The notes beneath the pieces were generated by a model that saw only the letters and a program-made list of their open reading frames with translations, made no database searches and had not been told where the DNA came from. From JAGXIT01 sp964393815 (GTDB lineage: Bacteria > Patescibacteriota > Saccharimonadia > Saccharimonadales > UBA4665): a DNA stretch of 50,173 nucleotides. The DNA is taken from the NCBI GenBank assembly GCA_964393815.1, contig CAYMUP010000004.1, positions 1 to 50,173 of the forward strand, written 5' to 3'. Positions 16,158 to 23,764 of this stretch are shown here, piece by piece. Each line of letters begins with the position of its first letter. Position 1 is the first letter of the stretch. The position numbers and the translations under genes are program-made.

Positions 16158-16841
16158 ATGTCTGTGGATATCAAGCAAAAGTTTGGAGCTCTCGAAGTCT
16201 TTGGGCCTAAAGCCGTTATACGGCAGTATCAAAAGGGCCGTACCATCTTCTTTCAGGGAGAAGTGCCTAGGAGCGTACTGATCCTGAAAAAGGGTCTTAT
16301 AAAAGTTTACGGTATAACCTCAAGTGGTGACCAACGTACCGTTACGCTTCTTAGCGTGGGGGATGTACTGCCGATGTCTTGGGTTACCGACTCTGCGCCG
16401 GTATGCCTTTATTACTACGAAGCGCTCAGTGACTGCACGGTGCTTGCTGTGTCTAAAGACGACTACAATACTGAACTAGCGGCAAACGAGGGGCTGCGTA
16501 ACCAAGTTTTGCAAAACTACATTTCGCACTATGTTGGCGCAACCATGCACATATACGCGCTCGAGCAGTCGCATGCCCAAGATAAACTGAGCTATCTCTT
16601 ACAGTATCTTGTTGCGCGGTTTGGTGTGACTGAAGCCGATGGACGCTCCAAAATCAACCTACGCCTCAGCCACCAAGACATTGCCGAGATGGTCGGAATT
16701 ACCCGTGAAACGACCGCTGTTGAACTGCATAAGCTCAAGAAAAAGGGCTTTATTTCGTATCAGAAATTTACTTACTACGTTGATGTACCGAAACTCATCC
16801 GTTCCACTGGGGGGGATGAGTTTGAAAACGTGCGTGTGTAG
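16158..16841 (+). CDS. Crp/Fnr-family transcriptional regulator
   Basis: Cyclic nucleotide-binding-like effector domain (about residues 15-130; GRTIFFQGEVPRSVLILKKG) followed by a winged helix-turn-helix (about 150-225; LRLSHQDIAEMVGITRETT, then AVELHKLKKKGFI). No FNR-type cysteine cluster is visible. I start at ATGTCTGTGG (16158), because an earlier TTG at 16128 only adds an unlikely leader and overlaps the comEC end. Its position straight after comEC could mean it regulates uptake or surface genes, but that is inference. Confidence 0.88.
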   Translation: MSVDIKQKFGALEVFGPKAVIRQYQKGRTIFFQGEVPRSVLILKKGLIKVYGITSSGDQRTVTLLSVGDVLPMSWVTDSAPVCLYYYEALSDCTVLAVSKDDYNTELAANEGLRNQVLQNYISHYVGATMHIYALEQSHAQDKLSYLLQYLVARFGVTEADGRSKINLRLSHQDIAEMVGITRETTAVELHKLKKKGFISYQKFTYYVDVPKLIRSTGGDEFENVRV

Positions 16842-16924
16842 AGTTTTACAGCGGACATGCAAGATACCTAACAGCCAGATTAGTGCCTGGTTAGTACTAT
16901 AGTTGCTACAAAAGGATTGAACAT

Positions 16925-17305
16925 ATGGCCCAAGCATCAGTACTTATAGTTGAAGACGACCCAATCTTAGCAGAAGCGTACGGAGCAGTTTTAGCCCGTT
17001 CTGAAATTGGCTACAAGGTGGTCCATGACGGCGAAGAGGCGCTAAGATTTGCTAAATCGCTTCGTCCTGATGTGTTACTTTTGGACCTCAGGATGGCTCG
17101 GCTCGGGGGGCTTGAGGTACTTCGACGCTTGCGCCCAAAGCAGACATTGCCGAGGACTAAAGTTATAATATTCACCAATTACAATGTCCAAGCAGATATA
17201 GACGAGGCATTTCGGCTCGGTGCTTCACACTATTTATTGAAATCGTTCGTAACACCGAGACACCTTATAAATATTGTGCGCGGTGGTTTACCTGTAGCGG
17301 TCTAA
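16925..17305 (+). CDS. Stand-alone response regulator receiver (CheY-like)
   Basis: Single receiver domain, 126 residues, no output domain. Acidic pocket E10-D11-D12, phospho-acceptor D54 in LLLDLRMARLGG, conserved Thr in IFTN and Lys in HYLLKSFVTP. AAAGGA sits about eight bases before ATG. No histidine kinase is adjacent; the cognate kinase must lie elsewhere. In pilus-bearing bacteria such receivers often control motility, but nothing here shows this directly. Confidence 0.92.
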   Translation: MAQASVLIVEDDPILAEAYGAVLARSEIGYKVVHDGEEALRFAKSLRPDVLLLDLRMARLGGLEVLRRLRPKQTLPRTKVIIFTNYNVQADIDEAFRLGASHYLLKSFVTPRHLINIVRGGLPVAV

Positions 17306-17439
17306 ACATAAGCTAGACCGAAATCGTGCACCTCATGTCAAGTGATGAGTGAGAGATTTATTACACTAAAACATTGAGTTTTGTCACAACTTTTTACAAC
17401 GACTCACCGTATAGTATGGGGTATAAAGGGGGACAAGAA

Positions 17440-17553
17440 ATGAGCACAATGACACTCAACAACCACATCACTGCTTTTTTGACCCGTAAGGGTGAGGAGT
17501 TTCCAGAACTTGGCCTGATGGCCGATCGCATGGCGACCACTACAAAGTACTAG
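17440..17553 (+). CDS. Small protein, 37 aa
   Basis: Reads MSTMTLNNHITAFLTRKGEE, then FPELGLMADRMATTTKY. GGGGGA about six bases upstream of ATG serves as a ribosome site, and an intrinsic terminator lies about 40 bases after the stop, so the unit has the shape of a small independent gene. No TM segment. Not recognised. Confidence 0.5.
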   Translation: MSTMTLNNHITAFLTRKGEEFPELGLMADRMATTTKY

Positions 17554-17591
17554 GCCGTAGTACTAAATTATTCATCTTGCAGCTGTTTTAG

Positions 17592-17642
17592 CCGCCTGCC
17601 TATAATCTCGCTTTAAAAGCGAACCGGGCAGGCGGTTTTTTT
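17592..17642 (+). terminator. Nested-hairpin terminator after the 37-aa gene
   Basis: Outer 9-bp stem CCGCCTGCC/GGCAGGCGG (17592-17600, 17627-17635) enclosing an inner hairpin TCGCTTT/AAAGCGA, followed by seven T. Confidence 0.85.
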
Positions 17643-17690
17643 GTGAGGCAGAAAATGTTAAAATAACAGATAGTAAACGGAGATGCAGTC

Positions 17691-18416
17691 ATGTCAGGAC
17701 ACAGCAAATGGTCAACTATTAAACGCACCAAGGGCGCTAAAGACGCTGCTCGTGGGGCTGTTTTTACCAAACTTGGCAATGCTATTGCGATAGCAGCGCG
17801 TAGCGGAACTGACCCCGACACCAACTTTGCGCTTCGTCTTGCCATGGACAAAGCCAAAGCAGCAAACATGCCGGCAGCAAACATCCAGCGCGCCATCGAC
17901 CGTATCAAAGACAAAGATGCCGCTCAGCTGCAGGAAGTGCTTTACGAGGGTTACGGCCCAGGTGGAGTGGCCATTCTGGTTGAAGTTGCTACTGATAATA
18001 TCAACCGTACGTACCCTATGGTAAAGCTAGCTTTTAGTAAGCATGGAGGCAACATCGCCGAAAAAGGTGCCGTGGCGTTTCAGTTTGAGCACAAGGGCAT
18101 GATACGCGTTAACGAGACAGGTGATGAGTTTATGCTTGAGGCGCTGGACGCCGGTGCCGAAGACGTGCAAGAAGAAGACGGTGAGTCGGTGGTTTACACT
18201 GCTGCAACAGACCTTGCACGGGTGCGTGATGCCCTGAAAGAAGCCGGAAAGGCAATCAGTGAAGCGGAGCTTACCTATGTGCCTGGCACAACCATTGAGA
18301 TAACCGACAGGGACACAGCGGGCAAAATCATGCGTCTTATGGACGCCCTCGACGAAGTCGACGATGTGCAGAACACTCACGTCAACTTTGACATCGACGA
18401 AAGCCTGCTCGACTGA
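17691..18416 (+). CDS. yebC: YebC/TACO1-family translation factor
   Basis: Conserved 241-residue YebC protein (MSGHSKWSTIKRTKGAKDAA at the N-terminus; the family signature GYGPGGVAILVEVATDNINR at about residues 86-105). YebC/TACO1 proteins help ribosomes through proline-rich stretches, and some were described as transcription regulators. CGGAG lies about eight bases upstream of ATG. It is followed three bases later by a phosphatase gene and then the ruv cluster; yebC-ruvCAB linkage is common in bacteria. Confidence 0.97.
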   Translation: MSGHSKWSTIKRTKGAKDAARGAVFTKLGNAIAIAARSGTDPDTNFALRLAMDKAKAANMPAANIQRAIDRIKDKDAAQLQEVLYEGYGPGGVAILVEVATDNINRTYPMVKLAFSKHGGNIAEKGAVAFQFEHKGMIRVNETGDEFMLEALDAGAEDVQEEDGESVVYTAATDLARVRDALKEAGKAISEAELTYVPGTTIEITDRDTAGKIMRLMDALDEVDDVQNTHVNFDIDESLLD

Positions 18417-18418
18417 AA

Positions 18419-18814
18419 ATGAATGTGCTGTTTATTTGTGATGGGAACGCCGCTCGGAGCCAAGAAGCGGAGGTGTTTTACAAAGTATTTTTACATGGCG
18501 GTAAGGCCGAGAGTGCTGGCGTAAATGCTATTGCTGGCAAGCCAATCCCTGACGTTGTCGAGCAGGTAATGAGAGAAAAAGGTCTATCTACAGAAGGGTG
18601 CCACCGAAAAAAGTTAACAGAGGACCATATGAAAGCTGCGGACATAGTAGTGTCGTTTGTTAAGGAAGAATCACTGCCTTTGTATGCGAGGGCCCCACAT
18701 GTTATCTATTGGGGCGTGCCCGATCCGCGCTACGGAGACCAGGCTTTCCACCGTGAGGTCAGAGATGATATTGAGGCGCGAGTAGCAAGTCTGGTGAAAG
18801 CCTTCGCTAAGTAG
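18419..18814 (+). CDS. Low-molecular-weight protein tyrosine phosphatase / arsenate reductase-like
   Basis: LMW-PTP fold, 131 residues. The P-loop C-x5-R-S is at C7-R13-S14 (ICDGNAARSQEA), and the general-acid loop DPRYGD lies near residue 101. Both arsenate reductase (ArsC type) and tyrosine phosphatase activity occur in this fold. The three cysteines of thioredoxin-coupled ArsC are not evident. It begins two bases after the yebC stop and is surely co-transcribed. Confidence 0.85.
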   Translation: MNVLFICDGNAARSQEAEVFYKVFLHGGKAESAGVNAIAGKPIPDVVEQVMREKGLSTEGCHRKKLTEDHMKAADIVVSFVKEESLPLYARAPHVIYWGVPDPRYGDQAFHREVRDDIEARVASLVKAFAK

Positions 18815-18840
18815 CAGGCAGTGCTACACAACGCATTGCG

Positions 18841-18849
18841 TGGTAGTAT
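18841..18849 (+). promoter_or_regulatory. Extended -10 box, leaderless start of 18856 gene
   Basis: TGG-TAGTAT ends six bases before the ATG at 18856. No SD is present. Confidence 0.6.
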
Positions 18850-18855
18850 TAGTGT

Positions 18856-19308
18856 ATGAAAACGCTTAAACGACTCATACTGTCACTTTTGTTTATTTTT
18901 GTGCTGGCTACAGCTCTCAGTTTAGTTATAACAAGGCGTAACGAAGTTGATGTGCAGCGAGGATTTACCTATGGCCCTGCAACCGCCCAAGTGGCTTCGA
19001 CGACGCCGGGCAAGTTTACAACGGTCTATTACGGATTTCCGTCTCCCTACAAAGAGATTCAGTCGTTTCGTCCTTCGGGAGATGTATTTAGCGAATCGAG
19101 TGTAACTGTGCAGCAGTGGGATTGGTTCTATGTCATCAGTAATATTGTGTTCTGGACCGGCCTTTTTGTGGCCGTCATGGCTCCAATAACGATATTTTGG
19201 CGGCCCAAAAAGAAGCAGTCAGAAAACTCCATTTTGAAAAATGAAGTGAAGTCAACAGAGGAAAAAACTGAATCCCGGGTGAAATCAGATGAGAATTCTC
19301 GGGATTGA
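18856..19308 (+). CDS. Hypothetical two-TM protein with repeat-encoded C-terminus, 150 aa
   Basis: N-terminal TM (residues 5-25), an extracytoplasmic loop of about 70 residues containing FTYGPATAQV and PSPYKEIQSFRPSG, a second TM (about 93-113), then a charged cytoplasmic tail. Residues 130-143 (E-V-K-S-T-E-E-K-T-E-S-R-V-K) are encoded by repeat copy B. The end overlaps ruvC by 20 bases. The tail may have been created or extended by the element. Function unknown. Confidence 0.7.
   Translation: MKTLKRLILSLLFIFVLATALSLVITRRNEVDVQRGFTYGPATAQVASTTPGKFTTVYYGFPSPYKEIQSFRPSGDVFSESSVTVQQWDWFYVISNIVFWTGLFVAVMAPITIFWRPKKKQSENSILKNEVKSTEEKTESRVKSDENSRD
19243..19284 (+). repeat. 42-bp dispersed element, copy B (in frame, before ruvC)
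   Basis: 14 codons giving E-V-K-S-T-E-E-K-T-E-S-R-V-K in the tail of the 18856 gene. Its 3' end GGGTGAAA supplies the only SD-like sequence (GGTGA) in front of ruvC, whose ATG is at 19289. At DNA level it is closest to copy D in recA. Confidence 0.85.
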
Positions 19309-19762
19309 CCCGGGCACAGGCATTTTCGGCTTTGGGGTTATAGACGTCGTCAAAAACAAGCCCAAACTAGTCACAGCAGGCGTTGTACGGACGCCAGCAC
19401 ACACGCCACTTCCTGAACGGCTTATAGAAATTTATGATGGCCTGAGCGAAATAATCGCCGAGACAAAACCGACCATCATGTCTATCGAAAAACTATTTTT
19501 CGCCCAAAATGTCACGACAGCCATAAGTGTGTCGCATGCCCGTGGTGTAGCAATGCTGGTGGGTCAGCAAAGCAATATGGAAATAGCTGAGTATACGCCG
19601 TTACAAATCAAACAAACGCTGACAGGCTACGGCCGCGCAGACAAAAAGCAAATGCAGGAAATGGTACGCCTGCACCTTAATCTGCAATCTATCCCTAAGC
19701 CTGATGATGCCGCCGACGCCCTAGCCGCTGCCATTACCCACTCCCTCATGTCCCGCGTCTAA
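19289..19762 (+). CDS. ruvC: Holliday junction resolvase RuvC
   Basis: Cuts Holliday junctions bound by RuvAB. RNase H-like fold, 157 residues: MRILGIDPGTGIFGFGV carries the first catalytic Asp (D7), followed by SIEKLFFAQN (catalytic Glu) and KPDDAADALAAAITH (last two acidic residues). The start overlaps the upstream reading frame, and its ribosome site is contributed by repeat copy B. ruvA follows 25 bases later. Confidence 0.97.
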   Translation: MRILGIDPGTGIFGFGVIDVVKNKPKLVTAGVVRTPAHTPLPERLIEIYDGLSEIIAETKPTIMSIEKLFFAQNVTTAISVSHARGVAMLVGQQSNMEIAEYTPLQIKQTLTGYGRADKKQMQEMVRLHLNLQSIPKPDDAADALAAAITHSLMSRV

Positions 19763-19772
19763 AACAAATCTA

Positions 19773-19781
19773 TGAGATAAT
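19773..19781 (+). promoter_or_regulatory. Extended -10 box, leaderless start of ruvA
   Basis: TGA-GATAAT ends six bases before the ruvA ATG; there is no SD. Confidence 0.6.
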
Positions 19782-19787
19782 GAAGCT

Positions 19788-20366
19788 ATGATTGCGCATG
19801 TTATGGGAGTGGTGGCAGAGAAGTTTGGGTCGAGTGTGATTGTTGACGTGCACGGTGTGGGATATGAAGTGCAGGTGGCGGCTGGTGATTTTGATGCTGC
19901 TATTTTGCAAGATGAAGTTAAATTTTACACCTATCATCATGTACGCGAGCAGGCACAAGATCTTTTTGGGTTTAGCTCGCTGGCTGCGAAAAAACTTTTT
20001 GAGTTACTCATTACGGTACAGGGCGTAGGGCCGAAAGCGGCGCTCGCTATACTTAGCTTAGGTACAGCCGAGCAAGTACGAAATGCCATTGCTAACTCGG
20101 ACGCCAAATATGTGGGTGGCGCTAGCGGTGTGGGCAAAAAGATCGCCGAACGTGTCATCGTGGACTTGCAAGACAAAGTCGGCTTAGCGACCTATTACGA
20201 CACAGGCAAGCCAGTGCAGACAGAAATGAACACAGCCGATGAAGCCGCCGAGGCGCTGATGGCACTCGGCTACACCTTAGCCGATGCCACGAAGGCGCTC
20301 GAAGGGGTGTCTCCTGACCTAGGCACAAGCGCTCGTGTGCGTGAAGCCCTGAAGAACAAAAGCTAG
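19788..20366 (+). CDS. ruvA: Holliday junction branch migration protein RuvA
   Basis: Tetrameric junction-binding subunit of RuvAB. 192 residues with the N-terminal OB fold (MIAHVMGVVAEKFGSSVIVD), two helix-hairpin-helix motifs (LLITVQGVGPKAALAIL and ASGVGKKIAERVIVDL) and the C-terminal RuvB-contacting domain (DEAAEALMALGYTLADATKA). An internal leaderless promoter is likely in addition to read-through from ruvC. Confidence 0.97.
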   Translation: MIAHVMGVVAEKFGSSVIVDVHGVGYEVQVAAGDFDAAILQDEVKFYTYHHVREQAQDLFGFSSLAAKKLFELLITVQGVGPKAALAILSLGTAEQVRNAIANSDAKYVGGASGVGKKIAERVIVDLQDKVGLATYYDTGKPVQTEMNTADEAAEALMALGYTLADATKALEGVSPDLGTSARVREALKNKS

Positions 20367-20395
20367 TCTAAACTTTATAATCTATGTCAACAGGG

Positions 20396-20423
20396 TTGCA
20401 AAATATAGCTAGTGGAGTAGTAT
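20396..20423 (+). promoter_or_regulatory. Promoter of the 184-aa gene
   Basis: -35 TTGCAA (20396-20401), 16-bp spacer, -10 TAGTAT (20418-20423). The resulting leader of about 19 nt carries a strong SD (GAGGAGGT). Confidence 0.55.
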
Positions 20424-20448
20424 AGAGGACGAAGAAAGAGGAGGTCGT

Positions 20449-21003
20449 ATGGGATTTACAATGGCGGATTATATGTTTGTGCGTGCGCACACCCCAAGAG
20501 GTGCAGCTATTAAACATGAAGTATTGGATCAGGCTAGATTACAAAATAGACATGATATTGCCGAGGGAGATGTTCCAGAAAGAATCGGCAGGTATTTTGG
20601 CGACTTATCGACTGCAGCTTATAATCAAGAAATTCCGCTCCTCGACCATAGTGCGAGCAGGAAATTAATTGGCGATGGCCTATTTGTGCTTACGCAAGAA
20701 GGGAAACAGGCTCCCATAGAGATCATACACCGCCAGTTAGTTCCTGGAGCCTTTGACGATAAACTAGGATGGCTAGCGATGCGTGAAACAAAGATTACCC
20801 TTGGGCATGGGCCGGCGCATCTTCAAAATGGATGGGACGTTTTTGAGCGAAATGCGGCGAGTGATTATAGCCCCCAAAGCCCCGAAGCGCCGACTAAGGT
20901 TGATCCAGAGATAACCTATGATCCGGAGGGCCCGCTTGACCACAAACTCTTTGTATTGCAGATGCTCCGCAGTGCTGCCGAACATCTAAAACCTGTGGCA
21001 TAA
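20449..21003 (+). CDS. Hypothetical protein inside the ruv cluster, 184 aa
   Basis: Not recognised. Soluble protein with no TM segment; the C-terminus DHKLFVLQMLRSAAEHLKPVA is helical. GAGGAGGT about six bases before ATG is the strongest SD in this part of the window, and the gene has its own promoter, so it is expressed separately from ruvA. It lies between ruvA and ruvB, eight bases before the latter. Nothing shows that it takes part in recombination. Confidence 0.7.
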   Translation: MGFTMADYMFVRAHTPRGAAIKHEVLDQARLQNRHDIAEGDVPERIGRYFGDLSTAAYNQEIPLLDHSASRKLIGDGLFVLTQEGKQAPIEIIHRQLVPGAFDDKLGWLAMRETKITLGHGPAHLQNGWDVFERNAASDYSPQSPEAPTKVDPEITYDPEGPLDHKLFVLQMLRSAAEHLKPVA

Positions 21004-21004
21004 T
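20996..21004 (+). promoter_or_regulatory. Extended -10 box before ruvB
   Basis: TGG-CATAAT overlaps the stop of the previous gene and ends seven bases before the ruvB ATG. Confidence 0.6.
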
Positions 21005-21011
21005 GTAGTAC

Positions 21012-22049
21012 ATGGCGATTGAGCGGATTGTTGATAGTGGAGTGCATGATGAAGATGACGAAGAAAAAGTCATCGAGCTAACACTGCGTCCGCAGAATTT
21101 TAAAGAGTACATCGGTCAAGAGCGCTTAAAAACCAACCTCAAACTGGCGATAGATGCTGCCAAAAAACGCGGTGAAGCTATAGACCACGTATTGCTGTAT
21201 GGCCCACCTGGTCTTGGTAAGACGACCATGGCGACGGTGATTGCCAACGAGATGGGCACAAATATACGAATTACATCCGGCCCGGCTATCGAGCGAGCTG
21301 GTGATCTTGCCTCCATACTTACTAATCTCCAAGACGGCGATATCCTCTTCATCGATGAGATCCACCGGCTCGGCCGCGCTGTAGAAGAAGTGCTTTATAG
21401 CGCCATGGAAGATTACAAGCTCGACATCGTTATTGGTAAAGGGCCGGCTGCCCGCTCGGTGCGACTGGACTTACCGCGCTTTACGGTCATCGGTGCCACG
21501 ACTCGCACGGGAGCACTTGCAGCACCACTCCGTGATCGTTTTGGACACATTTACCGACTAGAGTTTTATAAACCAAGTGAAATTAGCGACATAATAACAA
21601 GGGCGGCGGGAATCCTCCAGGTGAAAATACAGCCTGCTTCAGCCGAAATGTTAAGCACCCGCGCCCGTCTGACGCCCCGCATCGCCAACCGGCTTTTAAA
21701 GCGCGTCCGTGATTACGCCGACGTCAATGGCGATGGTATTATCGATACGGTAACTGCAGAAAAAGCGCTTGCGATGCTAGAAATCGATGAGCTCGGGCTA
21801 GACCCTGCAGACCGGAACCTACTTGAGCGCATGATCGAAGCGTACGGTGACCGACCAGTGGGGCTTACTACCATTTCGGCGCTCACCGGCGACGAGGCAA
21901 CGACCATCGAGGATTTCTACGAACCATATTTACTCCAGCTTGGTTTTCTAGAGCGAACGCCTCGCGGGCGCCGCGTTACGCCTAAGGCTCATCGTCATTT
22001 GGGTAAGCCCCACAAGCCCTCAGATGAAAAGCAGTCAAAACTGGTATAA
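21012..22049 (+). CDS. ruvB: Holliday junction helicase RuvB
   Basis: Hexameric AAA+ motor that drives branch migration with RuvA. 345 residues: RPQNFKEYIGQERLKTNL, Walker A GPPGLGKTT (about 65-73), Walker B LFIDEIHRL, sensor 1 GATTRTG, arginine finger region APLRDRFG, and the C-terminal winged helix GLTTISALTGDEATTIEDFY / RTPRGRRVTPKA. No SD; the extended -10 at 20996 suggests a leaderless transcript. Confidence 0.98.
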   Translation: MAIERIVDSGVHDEDDEEKVIELTLRPQNFKEYIGQERLKTNLKLAIDAAKKRGEAIDHVLLYGPPGLGKTTMATVIANEMGTNIRITSGPAIERAGDLASILTNLQDGDILFIDEIHRLGRAVEEVLYSAMEDYKLDIVIGKGPAARSVRLDLPRFTVIGATTRTGALAAPLRDRFGHIYRLEFYKPSEISDIITRAAGILQVKIQPASAEMLSTRARLTPRIANRLLKRVRDYADVNGDGIIDTVTAEKALAMLEIDELGLDPADRNLLERMIEAYGDRPVGLTTISALTGDEATTIEDFYEPYLLQLGFLERTPRGRRVTPKAHRHLGKPHKPSDEKQSKLV

Positions 22050-22050
22050 T
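22042..22050 (+). promoter_or_regulatory. Extended -10 box before the PH-domain gene
   Basis: TGG-TATAAT, a perfect extended -10, overlaps the ruvB stop codon and ends eight bases before ATG at 22059. Confidence 0.65.
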
Positions 22051-22058
22051 GTAGTTCT

Positions 22059-22838
22059 ATGGTAAAAGAATCAGAACATATCTATTGGCACGGTAAACTA
22101 CCTATCGGTAAAGACGAAAAGATACTTGCTATCTACAGACACCACTGGTTTATATATGTGCAGATATGGGCATTAGCTCTGTTCGCGATGCTTGCAATTG
22201 CTTTCCTTGCGTCATTACTAACTTCATCTATGAGTACGGATGGGACATCCTCGCAGTACAGGCCACTTGTTATAGCTGGTACAGCGCTTTTTGCTATTTT
22301 AGCAGGCTTATTTGCGCTTATTCCGAGCTGGCTAAAGTCTCAGGAGCGGTTGATTCTCACGGAAGAATCTCTCCTACAAGTACTGCAGCCAGGGGTCTTT
22401 GCAAACAAAGTTTCACAGGTTGGTTTGCAGCACGTGAACGATGTTTCAGTGCGACAAGGCTTTTTTGGGCATATTTTTAATTTTGGCGGGGTGACGATCG
22501 AAACTCCTGGGGAGCAACAAAACTATGTTTTCCCCATGGTTGCGAATGCGCAACTTTCTGCAAGGGAAATTATAGAAGCACATGAAAACTATGATGCAGC
22601 ACTGCAAGGTGGACGCGTGCCCTCTAATTACGGTGACGCCTCTGAAGCGACCGGCCCGAAGACAACTGTACAGATTGACAGAGACAAGTATCAGGAGTTT
22701 TTAGCTTTTCAACAGGCCATGGAAGCCCAGAAACAGCAAGTCTCAGCTGCTGCAGTTACTGCCGCAACGCCCCAGGCCCAACCAGAGCCTGGAAGTGTGC
22801 CGAATGACCATGAAAATCTACCGCCGACATCTCGTTAG
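22059..22838 (+). CDS. Bacterial PH-domain membrane protein
   Basis: Two adjacent TM segments (about residues 33-57 and 72-92) followed by a YdbT-like bPH2 domain: SQERLILTEESLLQVLQPG, VGLQHVNDVSVRQGFFGHIF, NFGGVTIETPG. The C-terminal 70 residues are Gln/Pro/Ala-rich and probably disordered. Proteins of this class are cytoplasmic-face membrane proteins of largely unknown function. It converges with the pilus genes: its stop lies six bases from the end of the minus-strand gene at 22845. Confidence 0.8.
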   Translation: MVKESEHIYWHGKLPIGKDEKILAIYRHHWFIYVQIWALALFAMLAIAFLASLLTSSMSTDGTSSQYRPLVIAGTALFAILAGLFALIPSWLKSQERLILTEESLLQVLQPGVFANKVSQVGLQHVNDVSVRQGFFGHIFNFGGVTIETPGEQQNYVFPMVANAQLSAREIIEAHENYDAALQGGRVPSNYGDASEATGPKTTVQIDRDKYQEFLAFQQAMEAQKQQVSAAAVTAATPQAQPEPGSVPNDHENLPPTSR

Positions 22839-22844
22839 CAGAAC

Positions 22845-23150
22845 TTATTCTTGAAAGGGGTTATTGCGCGCATCGTTGAAGATGCTCTGTACGCGTACAC
22901 TATTGTCTTGTAGATTCTGTAGTCTCGTAATAGTTGACTGTTGGATTCGGGGTTGTTTGGCTGTACTTTCGGTGCTTGAAACATCCGCTTGACTCGGTGG
23001 TGCGGTGCTGAGTGCATTGATGCGCCAGATGATATATCCATACAAGCTTGTGATAACGAGGAAAAAGAGCAGCGATTTGTAGCGGTGGATACTGTCGGTA
23101 ACCCCTTGTAGCTGCTTTTTGAGTGATGCGGTGTCTATGGATTTGCTCAT
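22845..23150 (-). CDS. Small bitopic protein at the end of the pilMNO operon, 101 aa
   Basis: One TM segment (about residues 26-46, SLLFFLVITSLYGYIIWRI) with a short basic cytoplasmic N-terminus and a Ser/Gln-rich outer region of 55 residues. It overlaps pilO by four bases, so it is translated with it. By position it takes the place of pilP, but there is no lipoprotein signal and no PilP domain, which fits a cell without an outer membrane. Probable accessory part of the pilus alignment complex; inferred from context. Confidence 0.7.
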   Translation of the reverse strand: MSKSIDTASLKKQLQGVTDSIHRYKSLLFFLVITSLYGYIIWRINALSTAPPSQADVSSTESTAKQPRIQQSTITRLQNLQDNSVRVQSIFNDARNNPFQE

Positions 23151-23764
23151 GGCTTGATATACTCGTTTACGACTAATGAAAAAGACAATGAGTTGAGATT
23201 TTTAGGGTCGGGTTTGAGCGTGATATCGCTTACCTGCGCTGTGCGACGGTTTTGCTCAAGCTTTTCTAAAAAGGTTATGAACTGGCTGTACGTGACGGGG
23301 TGCGATTGGTCGACAGTGAGTGTGATGGGCAAAATATAGACACCGCTGATGCCCTTAACGGGCGTGACCTGCGTGAGGCCGCCAGTAGTCGACTTGGCCA
23401 CGGGTGTGCCCGTAGCCGTAGCCGCACCCAGACTTGAGGCGGGGAAGGTGATCGAAGTAAGGTTGTTTATGCCACTAGCTTTGGCTATATTGACTATTTC
23501 ACGAACCGTCTGAGCTTGGTCTTTGTCCTGTGGCACGACTGCTTTTGCGATTTCATTTAACTCTTTGTAACGTGTGAGGTCACTTTTATTTTTTTGCAAA
23601 AGAGTTTGCAAACTTTGAGCCGATTCGCTTTCCGCCTTTACTTTACTCAAATGATGCGATTTGCTTGTTAAGAGAGCATTTGCGGCGTATCCAGTACCGA
23701 GCACACCGAGACTGAGTGCAAAAACACTTCCGAGTAGAACATAGTAAAGCTTCTTTGCATTCAT
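23147..23764 (-). CDS. pilO: Type IV pilus assembly protein PilO
   Basis: Bitopic inner-membrane protein of the PilMNO alignment complex. N-terminal TM (about 8-30), coiled-coil stretch (about 35-75, LSKVKAESESAQSLQTLLQK), then a ferredoxin-like C-terminal domain with the family-like sequence LTVDQSHPVTYSQFITFLEKLE, RRTAQVSDITL and SLSFSLVVNEYI. Identification rests on this fold pattern and on overlap with pilN. The start overlaps pilN by four bases. Confidence 0.85.
   Translation of the reverse strand: MNAKKLYYVLLGSVFALSLGVLGTGYAANALLTSKSHHLSKVKAESESAQSLQTLLQKNKSDLTRYKELNEIAKAVVPQDKDQAQTVREIVNIAKASGINNLTSITFPASSLGAATATGTPVAKSTTGGLTQVTPVKGISGVYILPITLTVDQSHPVTYSQFITFLEKLEQNRRTAQVSDITLKPDPKNLNSLSFSLVVNEYIKP

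Noticed and set aside
21615..21635. CTCCAGGTGAAAATA in ruvB resembles the end of the element.
   Set aside because: It lies in a conserved part of RuvB, with no GAAGTGAAA 30 bases upstream.
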